From Pezizomycotina sp. ARF18 (taxonomy: Eukaryota; Ascomycota), in NCBI GenBank assembly GCA_002224055.1, contig AZLU01000109.1, positions 1 through 64,000 on the forward strand: a stretch of DNA of 64,000 nt. Direction: 5' to 3'. A program made the translations under genes and the position numbers. The notes below the pieces were generated by a model that was not told where the DNA came from, made no database searches, and saw only the letters and a list, made by a program, of their open reading frames with translations. Shown here piece by piece: positions 1-11,516 of this stretch (its first letter is position 1; every line of letters begins with the position of its first letter).

Positions 1-7
1 AAACAAA

Positions 8-48
8 ATCATCTCCAGGATGAGAACTCATCTCCAGGATGAGAACTC
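8..48. repeat. Short tandem repeat, unit about 19 nt
   Basis: The unit ATCTCCAGGATGAGAACTC occurs twice head to tail and a third partial unit follows. It overlaps the presumed 3' end of the deuterolysin gene, so it duplicates the residues just before the stop. Confidence 0.8.
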
Positions 49-1646
49 ATCTCCATGCGGGTTCCCCATCATGCCCCCATCACTGAGGTCGTTTCCATCA
101 TCCATGAACTGTCCTCCTGACATGAAGTCGTCGCCGCTTCCGAACTGGCCTCCATCACCACCGTTTCCAACTGATCGCCACCGGTCATGTATGGAGAGTT
201 AGGATCTTGCCCATCTCCGTTACATACGGATCATTCGACGTGATATAAGGGCTGTTTCTGCACTCGATCTTCTCCGCTGAAGCTTCCACCAGCGTAAGGG
301 TCCTGGCCACCGGTGGAATAGGGATCTCCAGGAGTTGGAACACCGGAATGTCACCTCCATGGCCAGCGCCACCAGGTTTGACATCCCAGCACCGAGAAGC
401 TCGAAAAGAAGGAGTAACTGTCCGCGTTCTGCAGCGCAGTTTGCCCATCCATCCCCAGCGTAGCCTGGCTTCCATATCCACCGGGAATGTCGGTGCAACC
501 GGGACTGAACACTTGCGTGTTGTGGACCAGCTCGTGGATGATGGTCGTCGCCTGGTCGTTCACGCCGCAGCTTTGTGGCGTCGCCGAAACTCGTAGAAAG
601 ACTGGCAAACGTAGATATCGGGCGGTCCGGTGAGGCCGTAAGTGAAAGCGATCGCTCGATCTGTACAGCCGTTGGAGTCTCCACTGTCGTCAACGCAGTG
701 CAGTGTCGTGATACCAGAGCCCTGGCGCTGCATTCCTGCGAGATGGCCTGTAATCGGCTGGCGACATTTTGGGCCGTGCTTGGTCCGAGGTTTTAAAAAA
801 TGCCTGAAATCTTTACATGTAGTTCAGTCAGTTACGTCCCTCAAAAAAGCCGCCTCGACCCATGTTGTGGTGTAACGTACGTTTGATCGGCTTGCTGCGC
901 AGACTGTGCGGCCTGTGAAGCGATCTGAGCACAGTTAGACATGGCACTTTGGACCACTTGGTTCTGCTGCTGTGAGCAATCGTTAGCGAGCTGCATCCTA
1001 GCGTACAGCCTGTGCACGTCCCTCTTCGCTTTCTCGCCGGTAGCCTTCTCGAGTGAATCGTAATGTTGTTACTCTTGTAGAATAATGGTGTTCCGAATTC
1101 TCTGGAACCTTTTTCTTAGGCTTCCGGTTTCTTTATTGGCCATCATTTCAAGGAATCCTTTGCCGATAGCACAAAGTCACCGCCTTTTGACATGTCGTGG
1201 CTCTTCGCAACGTCTATAACCCTTTCGATGGACTTGCCAGGCTGTACGGCCTCAAAGTCATTATCCTTTAAGTTCTGTCTGTCAAAATGAACACGCAGGC
1301 CATGAAAAACCACTGGCTGTTCTGGATTGCAGTAGTGTTAGTGCGAAACTTCTTAGGGGGGCAAGTGCTAGGCCATATCTAACCATTCTGAAAGACATCC
1401 AGCTTTCTGACTCTCGCTTTCGTAAGCAAATCGCTCTGTTTGAACAGGTGAAGGGTAGATGCTCCGGCGTTCTTAACTGCAACTTTTATCTCGTACTTCC
1501 CGGTTCACTAGCTGCGAGGTGGACTTCAACGCGTGGGAGTGATGGACTAGCGGTTGGGACAGCTTTGTCGCTTTGTGATACAACCGGAACACATGGACGA
1601 TAGAGGCGCTGGAGCAGACAGCCAGCAGAAACTGTGATATTCTCAT
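28..1646 (-). CDS. Deuterolysin-type metalloprotease (M35, neutral protease 2-like), frameshifted
   Basis: Secreted zinc endopeptidase that would cut proteins outside the cell. The ATG at 1646 opens a signal peptide (MRISQFLLAVCSS). After a frame change comes the propeptide: KVAVKNAGASTLHLF near 1450, then VQPGKSIERVIDVAKSHDMS near 1180-1230, which matches the usual deuterolysin prodomain. The mature domain shows paired cysteines (LHCVDDSGDSNGC, 655-700), the zinc motif HELVH (about 520) and downstream CTDIPGGYG with the third-ligand Asp, then NADSYSFF. At least four frame changes are needed; one near 591-600 is explained by a single missing C. After the normal family end near 380 a Gly/Asp/Tyr-rich extension seems to continue to a stop at 28-30 (GDEFSSWR). 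Family assignment is secure; exon limits are not. Confidence 0.82.
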
Positions 1647-2729
1647 TCTGCTCTTGAAGCTCTTCGAATTTCAATTAAGGAGGACTGAAAATCGCTTTTG
1701 GGCCAGCCAACGAAGTCGGTGAGATAGACGAGACGGGAAATGGAGAGAGAATGAATTATAGGATAAGGAATGCCCGTGACACTAGCGTTGGAATATGAGA
1801 TCCGAATAAAAGTAAATCGCGATTGCTCGAGGCTTTTATAGGCATTGGACTTTCGATAGCCTCCTCAACAGACCTGGTTCCCTTGTTGTCAGCACCACGA
1901 TCTATTCAAGTCCGTCCTCCGATACAATAGCTTTCGACCATTTCCGTACTACTCACGGCTCGGTTTATCGTTTTGAGCAGCCTCCGTATGTAACGCTGTG
2001 GATCTACTAAGCATGATACAACTCAGCCGATATCAAGCTAATACGTTGAAGGGTTTATCTCGTGGCTATTATCGAAGAATAACAATCTCGATATGAGAAA
2101 CTAGAATAAGGCTCTGGGACTAGAAATCTGATCTCGCCAACTTGGATGTCGCCTTATCTCAAAAGGAAAAAAAAAAACGGTTATTGACGTCTCATCAATC
2201 TCAGCTCCCATAGATCCCCCAGAGCAGGGATTCTAAAAGCACGTAAAGAAGCATTTATAAAAACATTAAAATCTACAAATTGTGTTACATATTTTACGGA
2301 GAACGCCTTTCTTCACCAAACCTCGTTTCGGAATCAGCCATAAGGATAAGGTGGGAACATTTGACACTGATTACGCCGGATTTCAAGTTGTCGGTCAAAG
2401 TTGAAGAGGGGAAGTAGAAATCCTGAACGAAGCGACTCGGACCGACCGTTGAAGTTCAGTATAAGCATATTTTATTGCCATTGTTAGATTCCCTCACAAT
2501 ACTTGAGAAACCTTCCAACCAAGGCGGAACCCTCGGCGCCGCTCCGATTGTTGCAGAATCAATCCTTCCCATTGGCTTGCCTTTCGGAAACTTGATCACG
2601 CGACATTACGATTATGAACGAGTAACCCTGACGGCTAAGCAGGAGCACATGAATCAACGTGAACATCCTACTATACAGACACAAACAACATCCTCACCGC
2701 CGCAAGGAGACCAGCTCCAAGTCCAGTTA
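1647..2729. other. Intergenic, nothing assigned
   Basis: This is the shared upstream/downstream space between the protease and the first 7TM gene. A purine run lies at 2165-2176. The plus-strand opening at 2475-2744 has no family signal and runs into the 3' end of the minus-strand 7TM gene. Confidence 0.5.
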
Positions 2730-4132
2730 CTACGAACGATCTAACCTCACTCCCCTAAAGGGAGGATTGACTTCCTCAACCCGTACTCTTTGCTCCCACA
2801 CTGTCATTCCCCGCTCCTCGTCACACAATTTCATCCCAACATGTTCAAATGAGCCTTCATAGGCAGACCATCTCAAACGAAGTGCATGAGCGCTCGCTTC
2901 TTCCAGTTCGTCCCCCCGTTGACGCAGATTTGTTTGTCGTCCCCTCCGCTCCAGATCCCGTCGCACAACACGAACGAACAGGGTCTTTAAGGAGGTAAAG
3001 AAGCGCAGACAATGCCCAGGTCGACCTCAACAGCCGTTGTGGCGTAAACAAAGGTTCCATGCCCTGAGATGGAAAAAGGAGTAAGATTTCGAATCAAGTT
3101 TAGACTTGAAAAACGGGACGAGATAGCGTTACTTACATGTCAAATCGTGGTCGCCGCCGTCGTAGAGCATCTGTCGCAGATAAACTATCCGAATTAAACC
3201 GGCTATGATAACGCTAATAAAATCCCCCACGTCAATTCTTGAAAACCACCTTACAAAACTGAGGACACCAGGAGCAGTATTTCACGGGAGCTGAAAAATA
3301 ACGTACATGAGACCCAGCCCGAAGGCAATAATCAGTCCGATCTTTTGCTTCTTCGGCAGTCTCAGCTCCCACACCCAGGGGATGGGTAACACGAATAGGC
3401 AGATATCACTGAAACTGTTCAGGGCAGCCACACTGGTGATACTAGCGAAGAGGTTGTTACACTTCCCGCTACTGTTAGGTCCTAGTGACAAGAATAAGCA
3501 TTAATGTAAATACACTGACAGTAAGGCAAGAGTCTCGGAGTTGGAGAACAAATTGTCATACCATATAGCTGCGACAGGCAGGCAGTGAAAAATGGAAACA
3601 CCCGTGGAAGCTATATCCACGCAATCTCATACACAACCAAACAATGCAGATACTTCCGAAATGTTGCGCTGGTCACGCTGAAGACGTGATAATAGAAAGC
3701 CAGTATGGAAAGCTTAGTGAACCCTATTACAAAGCCAAAAGTGACCTCCGTTGCCGTTGCCAGCTATCAACGGCTCGTCAGTATCCCAGTAGACCCCTGC
3801 TATTGCAAGTTCCGAACATACCTTGATTAGCATAGACCAGTTCTGCGGCTTCGTATCCCAGATGTGTATCGCCCAGCCGTACGGGATTGCGGCGAGGTTG
3901 ATGCTGTCATGGCAGCCGCGAACACTGTTGCGACGAGTATGAGCCAGTCGTCGATCTGGATCCTTCCGTTCCTGACCATAACCGCCCGGGAAGCGGAGGG
4001 CGACATCATGACCACGATGGTCAGGGCTGGTATCTCGATGCCCAAGATGTACCCGTTCAGGTTCTTCGGGTCCTCATAGTTTGGTGCCGGCCACTTGGCC
4101 ATGACTTCAAGTGGCGGCAATACCCACGACAT
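2730..4132 (-). CDS. Rhodopsin-domain 7TM integral membrane protein (7TM 1)
   Basis: Fungal integral membrane protein of the rhodopsin-domain group (SAT4/PTH11-like), likely in the plasma membrane; ligand unknown. The ATG at 4132 starts MSWVLPPLEVMAKW. Then come TM1-2 ending in RIQIDDWLILVATVF, the HIWDTKP loop, KLSILAFYYHVFSV (about 3715-3675), a hydrophobic stretch ending FHCLPVAAIW, FSDICLFVLPIPWVWELRLP (3411-3352), then RIVYLRQMLY, DLTWHGTFVY and CASLPPLKTLF. Introns are about 3821-3724, 3561-3482, one near 3300-3250 and 3136-3064. The last splices perfectly (T|W). A hydrophilic, Arg-rich cytoplasmic tail ends at the stop at 2730. One or two one-base frame slips near 3890 and 3720 are needed. 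This is the best preserved of the eight copies. Confidence 0.85.
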
Positions 4133-6143
4133 GAGTATAGGGAACTTCCCACACTGCTGAAGTAAAGGAAAAGAATACTCGATATTCTTCTTATCTTCTG
4201 AGCTCCTTGGTGAGGCTTATCCAAGCGAGTCGCTAAGAGAAAGAATTCCCTGCTAGTATATGTATGAGAAGCTGGGTTTCAACGTGGTTCTCCCCCAGGT
4301 CAAAAAGATAGAATCGCTGGGAGAACCAACGACCAGATCGCGGACATAACCACGAATATAATGCAAAAGAACTCTCCGTGGTAAGAAGAACCCATCTCGC
4401 GAGCGGCCCCAAACACATGAGCACATGCTTTGGCAAGTTCTGAAAAAAAGCCGCCCAGTCATGAAACTTGAAATAAGCTGTGGGGCTGGGGCAGCGTTTG
4501 CCGCAGCTTCTACAACAAATATATTTCGGATAAACACAAGACGTACGTCCTCCATCTTCACTCTTCAATGTCGTTATGAAGAGGTAGCTAGGTACTAGCT
4601 CATTTAGGTGTTTGCGGCCGGGGATAACACCATCTTGGGCTAGGTCAGTCGAGAAGAACATTCTAACGATTCGGCAAGCCGCCCATGCGAGGTACCTCAG
4701 CTTAATGCGAAGTATTATTGTGGGGATTCTGTGGGAAGAGACCATGTCAAGCATTCGCCATAGGAGGAGCACATGGCTGTGGGTTACTTTCGTTCCTCTC
4801 TTCACTGACGATCTCGGAGAAGCTTCTGTAAACGGAATCGCTCCACATTCTGCAAATTGGATATCCTCTCACGCCTCCCGTTGGATGCTCTAGCATAAAA
4901 CCAATTTAACCAGACCCCTTCGTGTTTCTTTAGTCTTCAAATCTTCAGGTTGCTTATGTGGACTATTTCGGTGTTATATAGCCCTTAATAAAACCACGTT
5001 AGTCGTCTATCACAAGCGTACTCTGGCGTTCCAAGTCGGATTCCTTCCGAGTTCACCCTTACCTGCAGAAATATTGCGGTAGCAAGCACAGGATCGCGTT
5101 GAGTTGACCAGTAAGCAGCCAGGAAGTTTTCCCACAGTGAGTACTGACTAATGCGGATCTAGTAAAAGTAGTTACGGGGTCGCAGGGAAGGTGGATATTT
5201 CATGAACAAGTGGTTCCTACCCTGCTCATTTGCGGGTATATCGGCTGACCTCTTTCAATTCATCCTCGGCAGCCGCAGAAACCCATCATGATCACGACAC
5301 AAACCGACTACTTATTCCCAGTTCAAACGTCCGATGAGGCATTGCGAAGAAAAACATATTAGGTTTATAAAGACATGTTCCGTATACCCATATGTATCCT
5401 TTTTATACACGTCGAAGAAGTTCCTGCGTAATTACCCCAGTTCTCCTGCTGCCTTCCTGTACTCAGCGGAAACATTCACATGGAAACCCAGACATCGCTA
5501 GCCGGAGAGTCATTCCGCTACTAATCTCCGCATGCCCTTCTTTGGGGAAACAAAAAGAGGTATAGGCCGGAAATAACGCGGTAGGTAGATGATCGGACTA
5601 ACTAGAGTAAGATGAAACAATTCCTGCTCCTAGTTAAGCAATTATATAGAGTGCATGGTGATCCAGATAATCGCTTGACACTCAAGAGACAATAATCTTT
5701 GATGGGATCTCCGAAAAACAAAATATAAGATTAAAAGTACGAAACGGGAAACGAGAAGCGACGGAGTGGCAGTGGTGGCTTTATACTTCTCGGTCCTCCG
5801 TGGCTTGAATGTTATTATTGTGTTCGAACCGATCTCCCCTGCGGCTCCAATCAAGGTGCTCGCTCTCCTTGCTCCAGATGACATCACATCGACGAATCTA
5901 TGTATGTAACTACGGAATCCCAAGTCCAAACCGCCCTTTATAAAGTAGCAATTCATAAGAGGTATCCTAAAATTAAAGCAAGACGCCTACTCCAATGCAC
6001 TATTTCAATCGTTTGAGCCAATTTTCGTCCTATAATTAAGTGGCTTTTCACATTGCGAGTTAATTATCTCATCCTGAGGACGAAATTCCAGAGACCGACT
6101 TTCTTGCCGAACTTCTCGTTTTGTTGAACCCCCCCCCCCCACC
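4133..6143. other. Intergenic; one long minus-strand opening (4233-4805), not assigned
   Basis: A 190-codon minus-strand opening (4805 to 4233) has only a GTG at its head and no family signal. About one opening of this length is expected by chance in 64 kb. A second minus opening at 5956-5642 is also unassigned. No promoter or RNA gene was recognised. Confidence 0.4.
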
Positions 6144-6150
6144 TATATAA
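6144..6150 (+). promoter_or_regulatory. TATA-like box upstream of the 6.2-kb gene
   Basis: TATATAA lies just after a C13-15 run, about 44 nt before the ATG at 6194. That spacing makes the alternative ATG at 6162 (18 nt away) an unlikely start. Confidence 0.4.
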
Positions 6151-6193
6151 TCCCCTCAAATATGACCTCCAATAGCCAACCCACGGCCCGTCA

Positions 6194-7117
6194 ATGATGG
6201 CCCTCTGGCCCCTTCTTTTCCGACGGCTCCAGTCGGCAAACCCTCCCCGCTTCCAACAGCAACCGCAGTCCCTCACTCGGAACGAGACCTACGGCGTCAC
6301 CCCTTCGACCCTGAAGACCGAGGACGCAAACGGCTGGGCCCAAGAGGTGATCTCCGATATTCGAGACGTCCGCGTTGATACTCCCGTAGCCGAGAAAGCC
6401 AGCACTCAGAACATGTCCAACAACAGTAACAACCACCACTATGGGCCGCGAATCTATGAGATAGCCGCCACGGTCATCGCTTCCGACGGCATGGACCGCA
6501 AGGACGGCCTCCCTCACATAATCGGAAATGCGCCGCCTGGCGATGCCACAGCCATCAGTGAAGAACCACCCATCAATAACAGCTCGACGACGACCGGGAA
6601 TACTACTTCATCTGCAACCGCGGGATTATCGTCCGCGGTAAACTCGGCTGGCGACCCTGTGAGCCAGGTCAAAGAAACCGTCAGCAACGCTCTTCCCAAC
6701 ACCAGAGAACCATCCGACCCAGCCTCCGACAACCAGAGCGCCCCGTTCTCCCGCCAGGGCGATACAAGCGCCGCACCCAAGACGCCTTTCGATCAGGTTC
6801 GTGATACCGCCAGCGGCGTCCCGCCGAACACGAGGGAACCATCGGACCCAACGCAGCAGAACCAGACTGCGCCGTACGCACAGCAAGCTGGAGGCGCATC
6901 TCAGGCGGCTGGAAGTGTCACGGAAACGGTGGGAAATGTATATAACCAGGTCACGAATAAGGTGGCGCAGATGTACGAGGCGGCAGCAGAGACAGCCGGC
7001 GATGCGCTGGATCGAATAACCGGGATGAGCCAACCGAGAGGGAAGGTGGAGAACGCCGTAGGAGCCACGGCATTCCAACATCGGCGGGGCCGCCGAAAAT
7101 GTAGGTTTCGAGTTTAA
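6194..7117 (+). CDS. Hydrophilic repeat protein, LEA-like, function unknown
   Basis: The frame from the ATG at 6194 is open for 307 codons with GC-rich codon choice. From about residue 50 the protein is almost free of hydrophobic stretches and rich in Ser, Thr, Asn, Pro, Gln and Ala, so it is probably disordered. Two tandem repeats of about 45 residues (near 153-197 and 198-242) share Q-V-[KR]-[ED]-T, then PNTREPSDP, then NQ[ST]AP[FY]. The C-terminal part (ETVGNVYNQVTNKVAQMYEAA) is a likely amphipathic helix like those of LEA/seed-maturation-like fungal proteins. An ATG at 6162 gives a different short N-terminus and a frame slip could join them; the internal ATG at 6413 is a third option. No enzyme motif is visible. 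Confidence 0.55.
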   Translation: MMALWPLLFRRLQSANPPRFQQQPQSLTRNETYGVTPSTLKTEDANGWAQEVISDIRDVRVDTPVAEKASTQNMSNNSNNHHYGPRIYEIAATVIASDGMDRKDGLPHIIGNAPPGDATAISEEPPINNSSTTTGNTTSSATAGLSSAVNSAGDPVSQVKETVSNALPNTREPSDPASDNQSAPFSRQGDTSAAPKTPFDQVRDTASGVPPNTREPSDPTQQNQTAPYAQQAGGASQAAGSVTETVGNVYNQVTNKVAQMYEAAAETAGDALDRITGMSQPRGKVENAVGATAFQHRRGRRKCRFRV

Positions 7118-7459
7118 TCTGACGCCGGATCCATTTTAGGGGTTGTTACGTAGTATATAGCTCGACCTTTGTGTTACAATCTGAAATAATGCGCTCAAGA
7201 ATCGGAGCTGCCGTTATATTCAAGCCTCACTCAATAGGTGTTCACTTGGCGGCAACTACCCAGGGAAGTTGGACTGCCTGAACCAATCTTGAAGGAGAAA
7301 GTCGAAGCAAGAGGATATCTAGTTTATTTGATTTATGGCTCTGATTGAAAGAATCCAAAGTATGGAAGAATACAATGTGAAATATAGTACATCAAAAGGG
7401 AAAAGTAAAAGGGATATCATGAATGCGTTGATCGTATTTACAATTGAAAACCCGAACTA

Positions 7460-8169
7460 CTAGTGTTCAATGGGTTTGTTGAGAAAGAATGCTGGGAAAG
7501 AATGCTGAAATTTATAGAAGTCTTTGACATCCTCTACTCCCTGATGATCCAAGCCTTCTGGCAGCCCTCCTGGGCTCCGGTCCGCCGTAGGCAGCGCGAC
7601 CAAGGTGCAGAGCCCGTCCGATGTTTCCGCCCGCAAGATCCTCGGTGTCATCGCAAACCCACCAGTCTTCGAAGCCGCCGATCGTCAGGTTAGCACCCTT
7701 GAAGCCGAAATCGTGCTTGATGATGGTATCGTGGTGGCCCTCCTGGGCGAAGTAAACGGGCACCTGCGGGTTTGGATATCGACGTAGGACTTGCGCTCGA
7801 AGCCCGCGCCGAGGGTGAACCGCGTGTTGTCTTGATAATTCACGCCGTGAGCGGAAAGGGCGTTCTTAGATGTGTCAAACGAGAATTTGGGAGCAGTGAA
7901 CATCATCGGGGAGACGACGCCGAGCTTGAAGTCGTCTTTCGGGCCGGTTCTGTTAGATGGAAAGGATGTTGTTAGTCTTTTTGCTGCGTGGAAAGAGAGA
8001 AATCGAGAATGTTGAGGATACGTACGGTTGAAGGTAGCTTCTTCCCCATTGTCTTCCTCAAAAACAATCCTTAGATTGAAAGAGTTTGCCGACGAGGGAG
8101 CACGGCTGCGTGAACTAAAGAGCCGAGGGAAGCGATGATGGTCGCACTGGCGAAGAGAAAAGACTTCAT
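7460..8169 (-). CDS. Small secreted protein, hypothetical
   Basis: The ATG at 8169 opens a clear signal peptide (MKSFLFASATIIASLGSLVHA) followed by VLPRRQ, a likely Kex2 site. The frame then slips by one base to SFNLRIVFEEDNGEEATFN. An intron with GTACGT donor (about 8026) and AACAG acceptor (about 7949) follows. Exon 2 has TGPKDDFKLG, FDTSKNALSAHGVNYQDN, GAGFERKSYVDIQT, and after another slip FAQEGHHDTIIKHDFGF and GGFEDWWVCDD. The C-terminus is uncertain; the frame stopping at 7460 seems best. I do not recognise the family, though the W-x-C-D ending recalls fungal secreted proteins of unknown function. Expected mature size is about 170-190 residues, outside the cell. Confidence 0.6.
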
Positions 8170-11100
8170 GGTGATGGATAATAGTATCTGCTGTGGAAGA
8201 AGTTGTTCGTAGAGTATAATAGACGAGAAAGGTTGTTGTAGTACAAGAAAGTCTGTGCGATATAATGATCTGCTGTTGATCCGTCCGAAGGGGAATTCGA
8301 GATCTTTATAAACTAACGACCGGCAGTACACTCGATAGCTTAGCACTACATCCAATGGTTTAGCAAGCAAGCAAAGATAAGTGACACATACTTAATAGGA
8401 GGGTTTCGAAAGTCTTAGTATACGGTTTCGATCGAGCCTATCAACTAGCGTAGCGCTATCTTCCCCAATCGACACATACCAGATTCAACTTGGACGTAAT
8501 GTTCATCGGCCGGCCGTGGTTTTCGAACACAGAGAAATTTCCGGCTGGAATGGAGTCTTCTGTCTTGGAATCAGAGGTGATGGACACTGTGGCAACCGGA
8601 TTGGTCGATTCGTAAAGGTTCGCCCGTTCCTTGAGACTTGTGAACCCGGTTGGATAAATTCAGGGGCGATGGAAGGGGAAGCTGACAGCGATATCGTGGG
8701 CAAGCCTCAGCCTTAAATGGGCAACAGACAAGAACTTTTATCAGGCATTGCAAAGGCTTAAGCACCCAAAAGCACCCAGGACCCCAAAAGTGCAACATCG
8801 GGGTAAGAAGGAGGGAATTTGAAGTTGTCTCAATGACTTCCAACTTAGCGGGATAAAGTGAAGTTTCCACCGCCGCCAAGTCGTGAAGAACAAGGACTGG
8901 CCTCGTTCGATAAAGCCTGCTCTTAGTGCCGCTACTATTACGCTAGTTAAGCTCACCGTTGAATCCAGTCCAGATCGAAACGCGGAATTGCGAATTATCA
9001 TGATTTTTCGCTGAGTCTAGCTAAGTACCATAACATTTGTCAGGAGACTTCCCCGTGCGAGAGAAAAAAAATACTTGCGATCTTGTTATCTTAATAATTC
9101 CCGGTCCACGATAGAGGAATTACGTGATTCTTTATCTATCGATTTCGCCCAGATCACGCCTGCGCTTCGGAACCCGGAATTATCGAGTTGCCAAAGGTTG
9201 AACCCAGGACGAGTACGACCAGGCCCCATCTGATATCGATATCTGAGATTAATATCTATGCCTAGATCTGGAAGCTTCGAAAGTTTACCAAATAAGCATT
9301 TTGGACATCTCGACGGGAAGGGGGGTGGAAACGCCATGTCGCCAGATCCCCAGACTATTGCAACGTTCGGCAGCTTCCTCCTCGGTAGAGCCCATCCGAG
9401 ATAGAAACAGCTCGAGGCTCGAGCTGCTTCACAAGCGGGAAATATCATATCCGTATACCATGTTGAGTGTCTTTGTTGAAGCTCCACTCATTCCGCGATC
9501 ATTTCAAGAAAGTGACATTTAACATCCATATTTGCGTTCGTATCGATGGCGATAAATGAGAAAAATGAATCCTCTTCAACACCTCGTGATCCCGAGCTGA
9601 CGAGCATGAAAGCTACCGAGTTTTCAAGCGTCCTCCGGTAAGAATTCTCGTTAGCCTGGAACATAGTGGAAGAAATCATATGCACTACTCCTTACATTTT
9701 CTCTGGCTGTTTTCGCGAAGGGGCCGGGTCGAAATACAGGTGTTAGCAAAGATGTTACTGTCAATGTGTGCAGATTTCAATCACGTTTTGATTTTTCTAG
9801 TGTTGCTTCTGTATAGTTGGTTACGACTTCATTGTAGTTTATCTGCGTCACGAAGGCAGGGTTTCCGTTCATCGGTCTGCTCCCTTCACCTCCCTTCCGT
9901 AGATATTGACCCACTCAAAAGAAATGACCCTCGGCTTTGCAAGCGACTTCAACATACGAAATACGCATCAGTATAGCTTCCGATCGGAGAGACTTAGTTC
10001 GCCTGTCAGGGCAAGCCTTAGTACTCCACCCGCTAGATCACCCGAAGGAATAAGGGCATTGTTTCCAACGTGCCGCCAAATATCGACTGAATCATCGTGT
10101 TGAAAATCTGGGATAAATATGCCACGGTTATTTGGGACAAAACAGTGGCTCCGCCGAATCCATTGTTCTAAGAAATAGCGATGAAAGCGACCACCAATAA
10201 CGTATCTACTACCTAGGCGTTTCAAACATTCCATTCGCAGTTACGACCGTCGTGCTCCGGATATTTAGTGTATGTGTTAAGGTGGAAGCGATTTGATATC
10301 CCCAAGCCCAGGCAACTCGCGCATGTTTCCCTGGGTAATTTAAGGTTCGTCAACCGACGGGGCTATTACCTAGCAGCGCTGACAGGGACGTGCGCCGTTT
10401 TTATCGTTACCGTCGTCTCGAGTGCCGCTCGGCAATTGGATATTGAGGCAGTTCGTTGCCGGGCATTGCTGTTCGCCGGTATTCAGTTCGGGACTTGTGA
10501 CACAAGTACGCGTCGTCTCCCCTGGTTTCTACCACGTAGGAGGGAACTTTTCACTGCTGCAACAATAGGGCTGAAACGGAGATTCCATTGTCGTCTTTAG
10601 CTCGGTAACACTTGTACATGATTAAGGAGACGAAAAACGAGGTGTATGGCGATGAATTGCGAAGTCGGGATTTTTGCGAGGTCAATCATTTGCGGTTTTG
10701 GTTTCAAGAGGTCGCGGTGACGCTTGAAGCCTAAGGCAGATCGCTTATTTTCGTTCTTGAGAAACAATCACATTCAAGTTCAGCGACTAAATCGCAGTGT
10801 ACCAGGCTGCACAGCAGATTCAAGACGGATATTTGCCCGTTCGCATGCTGGCGAGATGTCCTTGAAGGAAAGCTATTTATAAACTTTTGTCTCAAAGAGA
10901 ATACGAAAAAATAAAACTATTAATATATCTGGACCTCTGATTGAGTGGCGTGTTGTTTACATCAAGATCATTTCCTTGAGAAATACCTTGATTTTCAAGA
11001 AGATGACAGAGAGTTACCCTATAGATCTAGTAGAAACTGGTAGAATCTCGATGCTCGAATTCGGGCGGGAGAAAGCCGTCGATCAAGAAGGCGCGTTTTG

Positions 11101-11516
11101 GCAAGGGGTTAATTGACGGAATAGACTCGGATCCGAGGAGACCAAGACGAGGATGCAAGATCACCTTGATTTAGCGATGCCATCGCGTTTCAAATAGTCC
11201 TGTATAGTACATATTACAAATTAAATTACGATCATAAACAGTACCGCAATGAGATACCTATTTATACCAAAATGATCGGGACTTTATCCTCTCCAAAGGG
11301 CTGAAATTTTATCGTTCATAAAGACATGTTGTCGTGCGGTATTCGGGTGCAGAAGCGTTAGAAAGTGAATCGAAGGATGAACCTTCTGAAATGAACAAGA
11401 GGTCGTGGGGGTTGCGAGAGTGTATGAGATTTTCAAACAAAGGAAATATGCAAATGGAAAAAACACCAGTAAAATAATAATGAAAAAGAACAATAACGAT
11501 TTCGAAGCTTTGGCAA
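8170..11516. other. Long gene-poor stretch
   Basis: Openings at 9086-9487 (-), 9968-10234 (-) and 10268-10600 (+) show no signal peptide, family motif or convincing splice sites. The base composition is unremarkable. I see no RNA gene or mobile element here. Confidence 0.45.

Noticed and set aside
4233-4805. 190-codon uninterrupted minus-strand opening
   Set aside because: Only a GTG heads it, there is no motif, and roughly one such opening is expected by chance in a 64-kb window.
6121-6150. C-run followed by TATATAA as a possible quadruplex or regulatory switch
   Set aside because: A single homopolymer run does not make a quadruplex, and its exact length is unreliable in this assembly.
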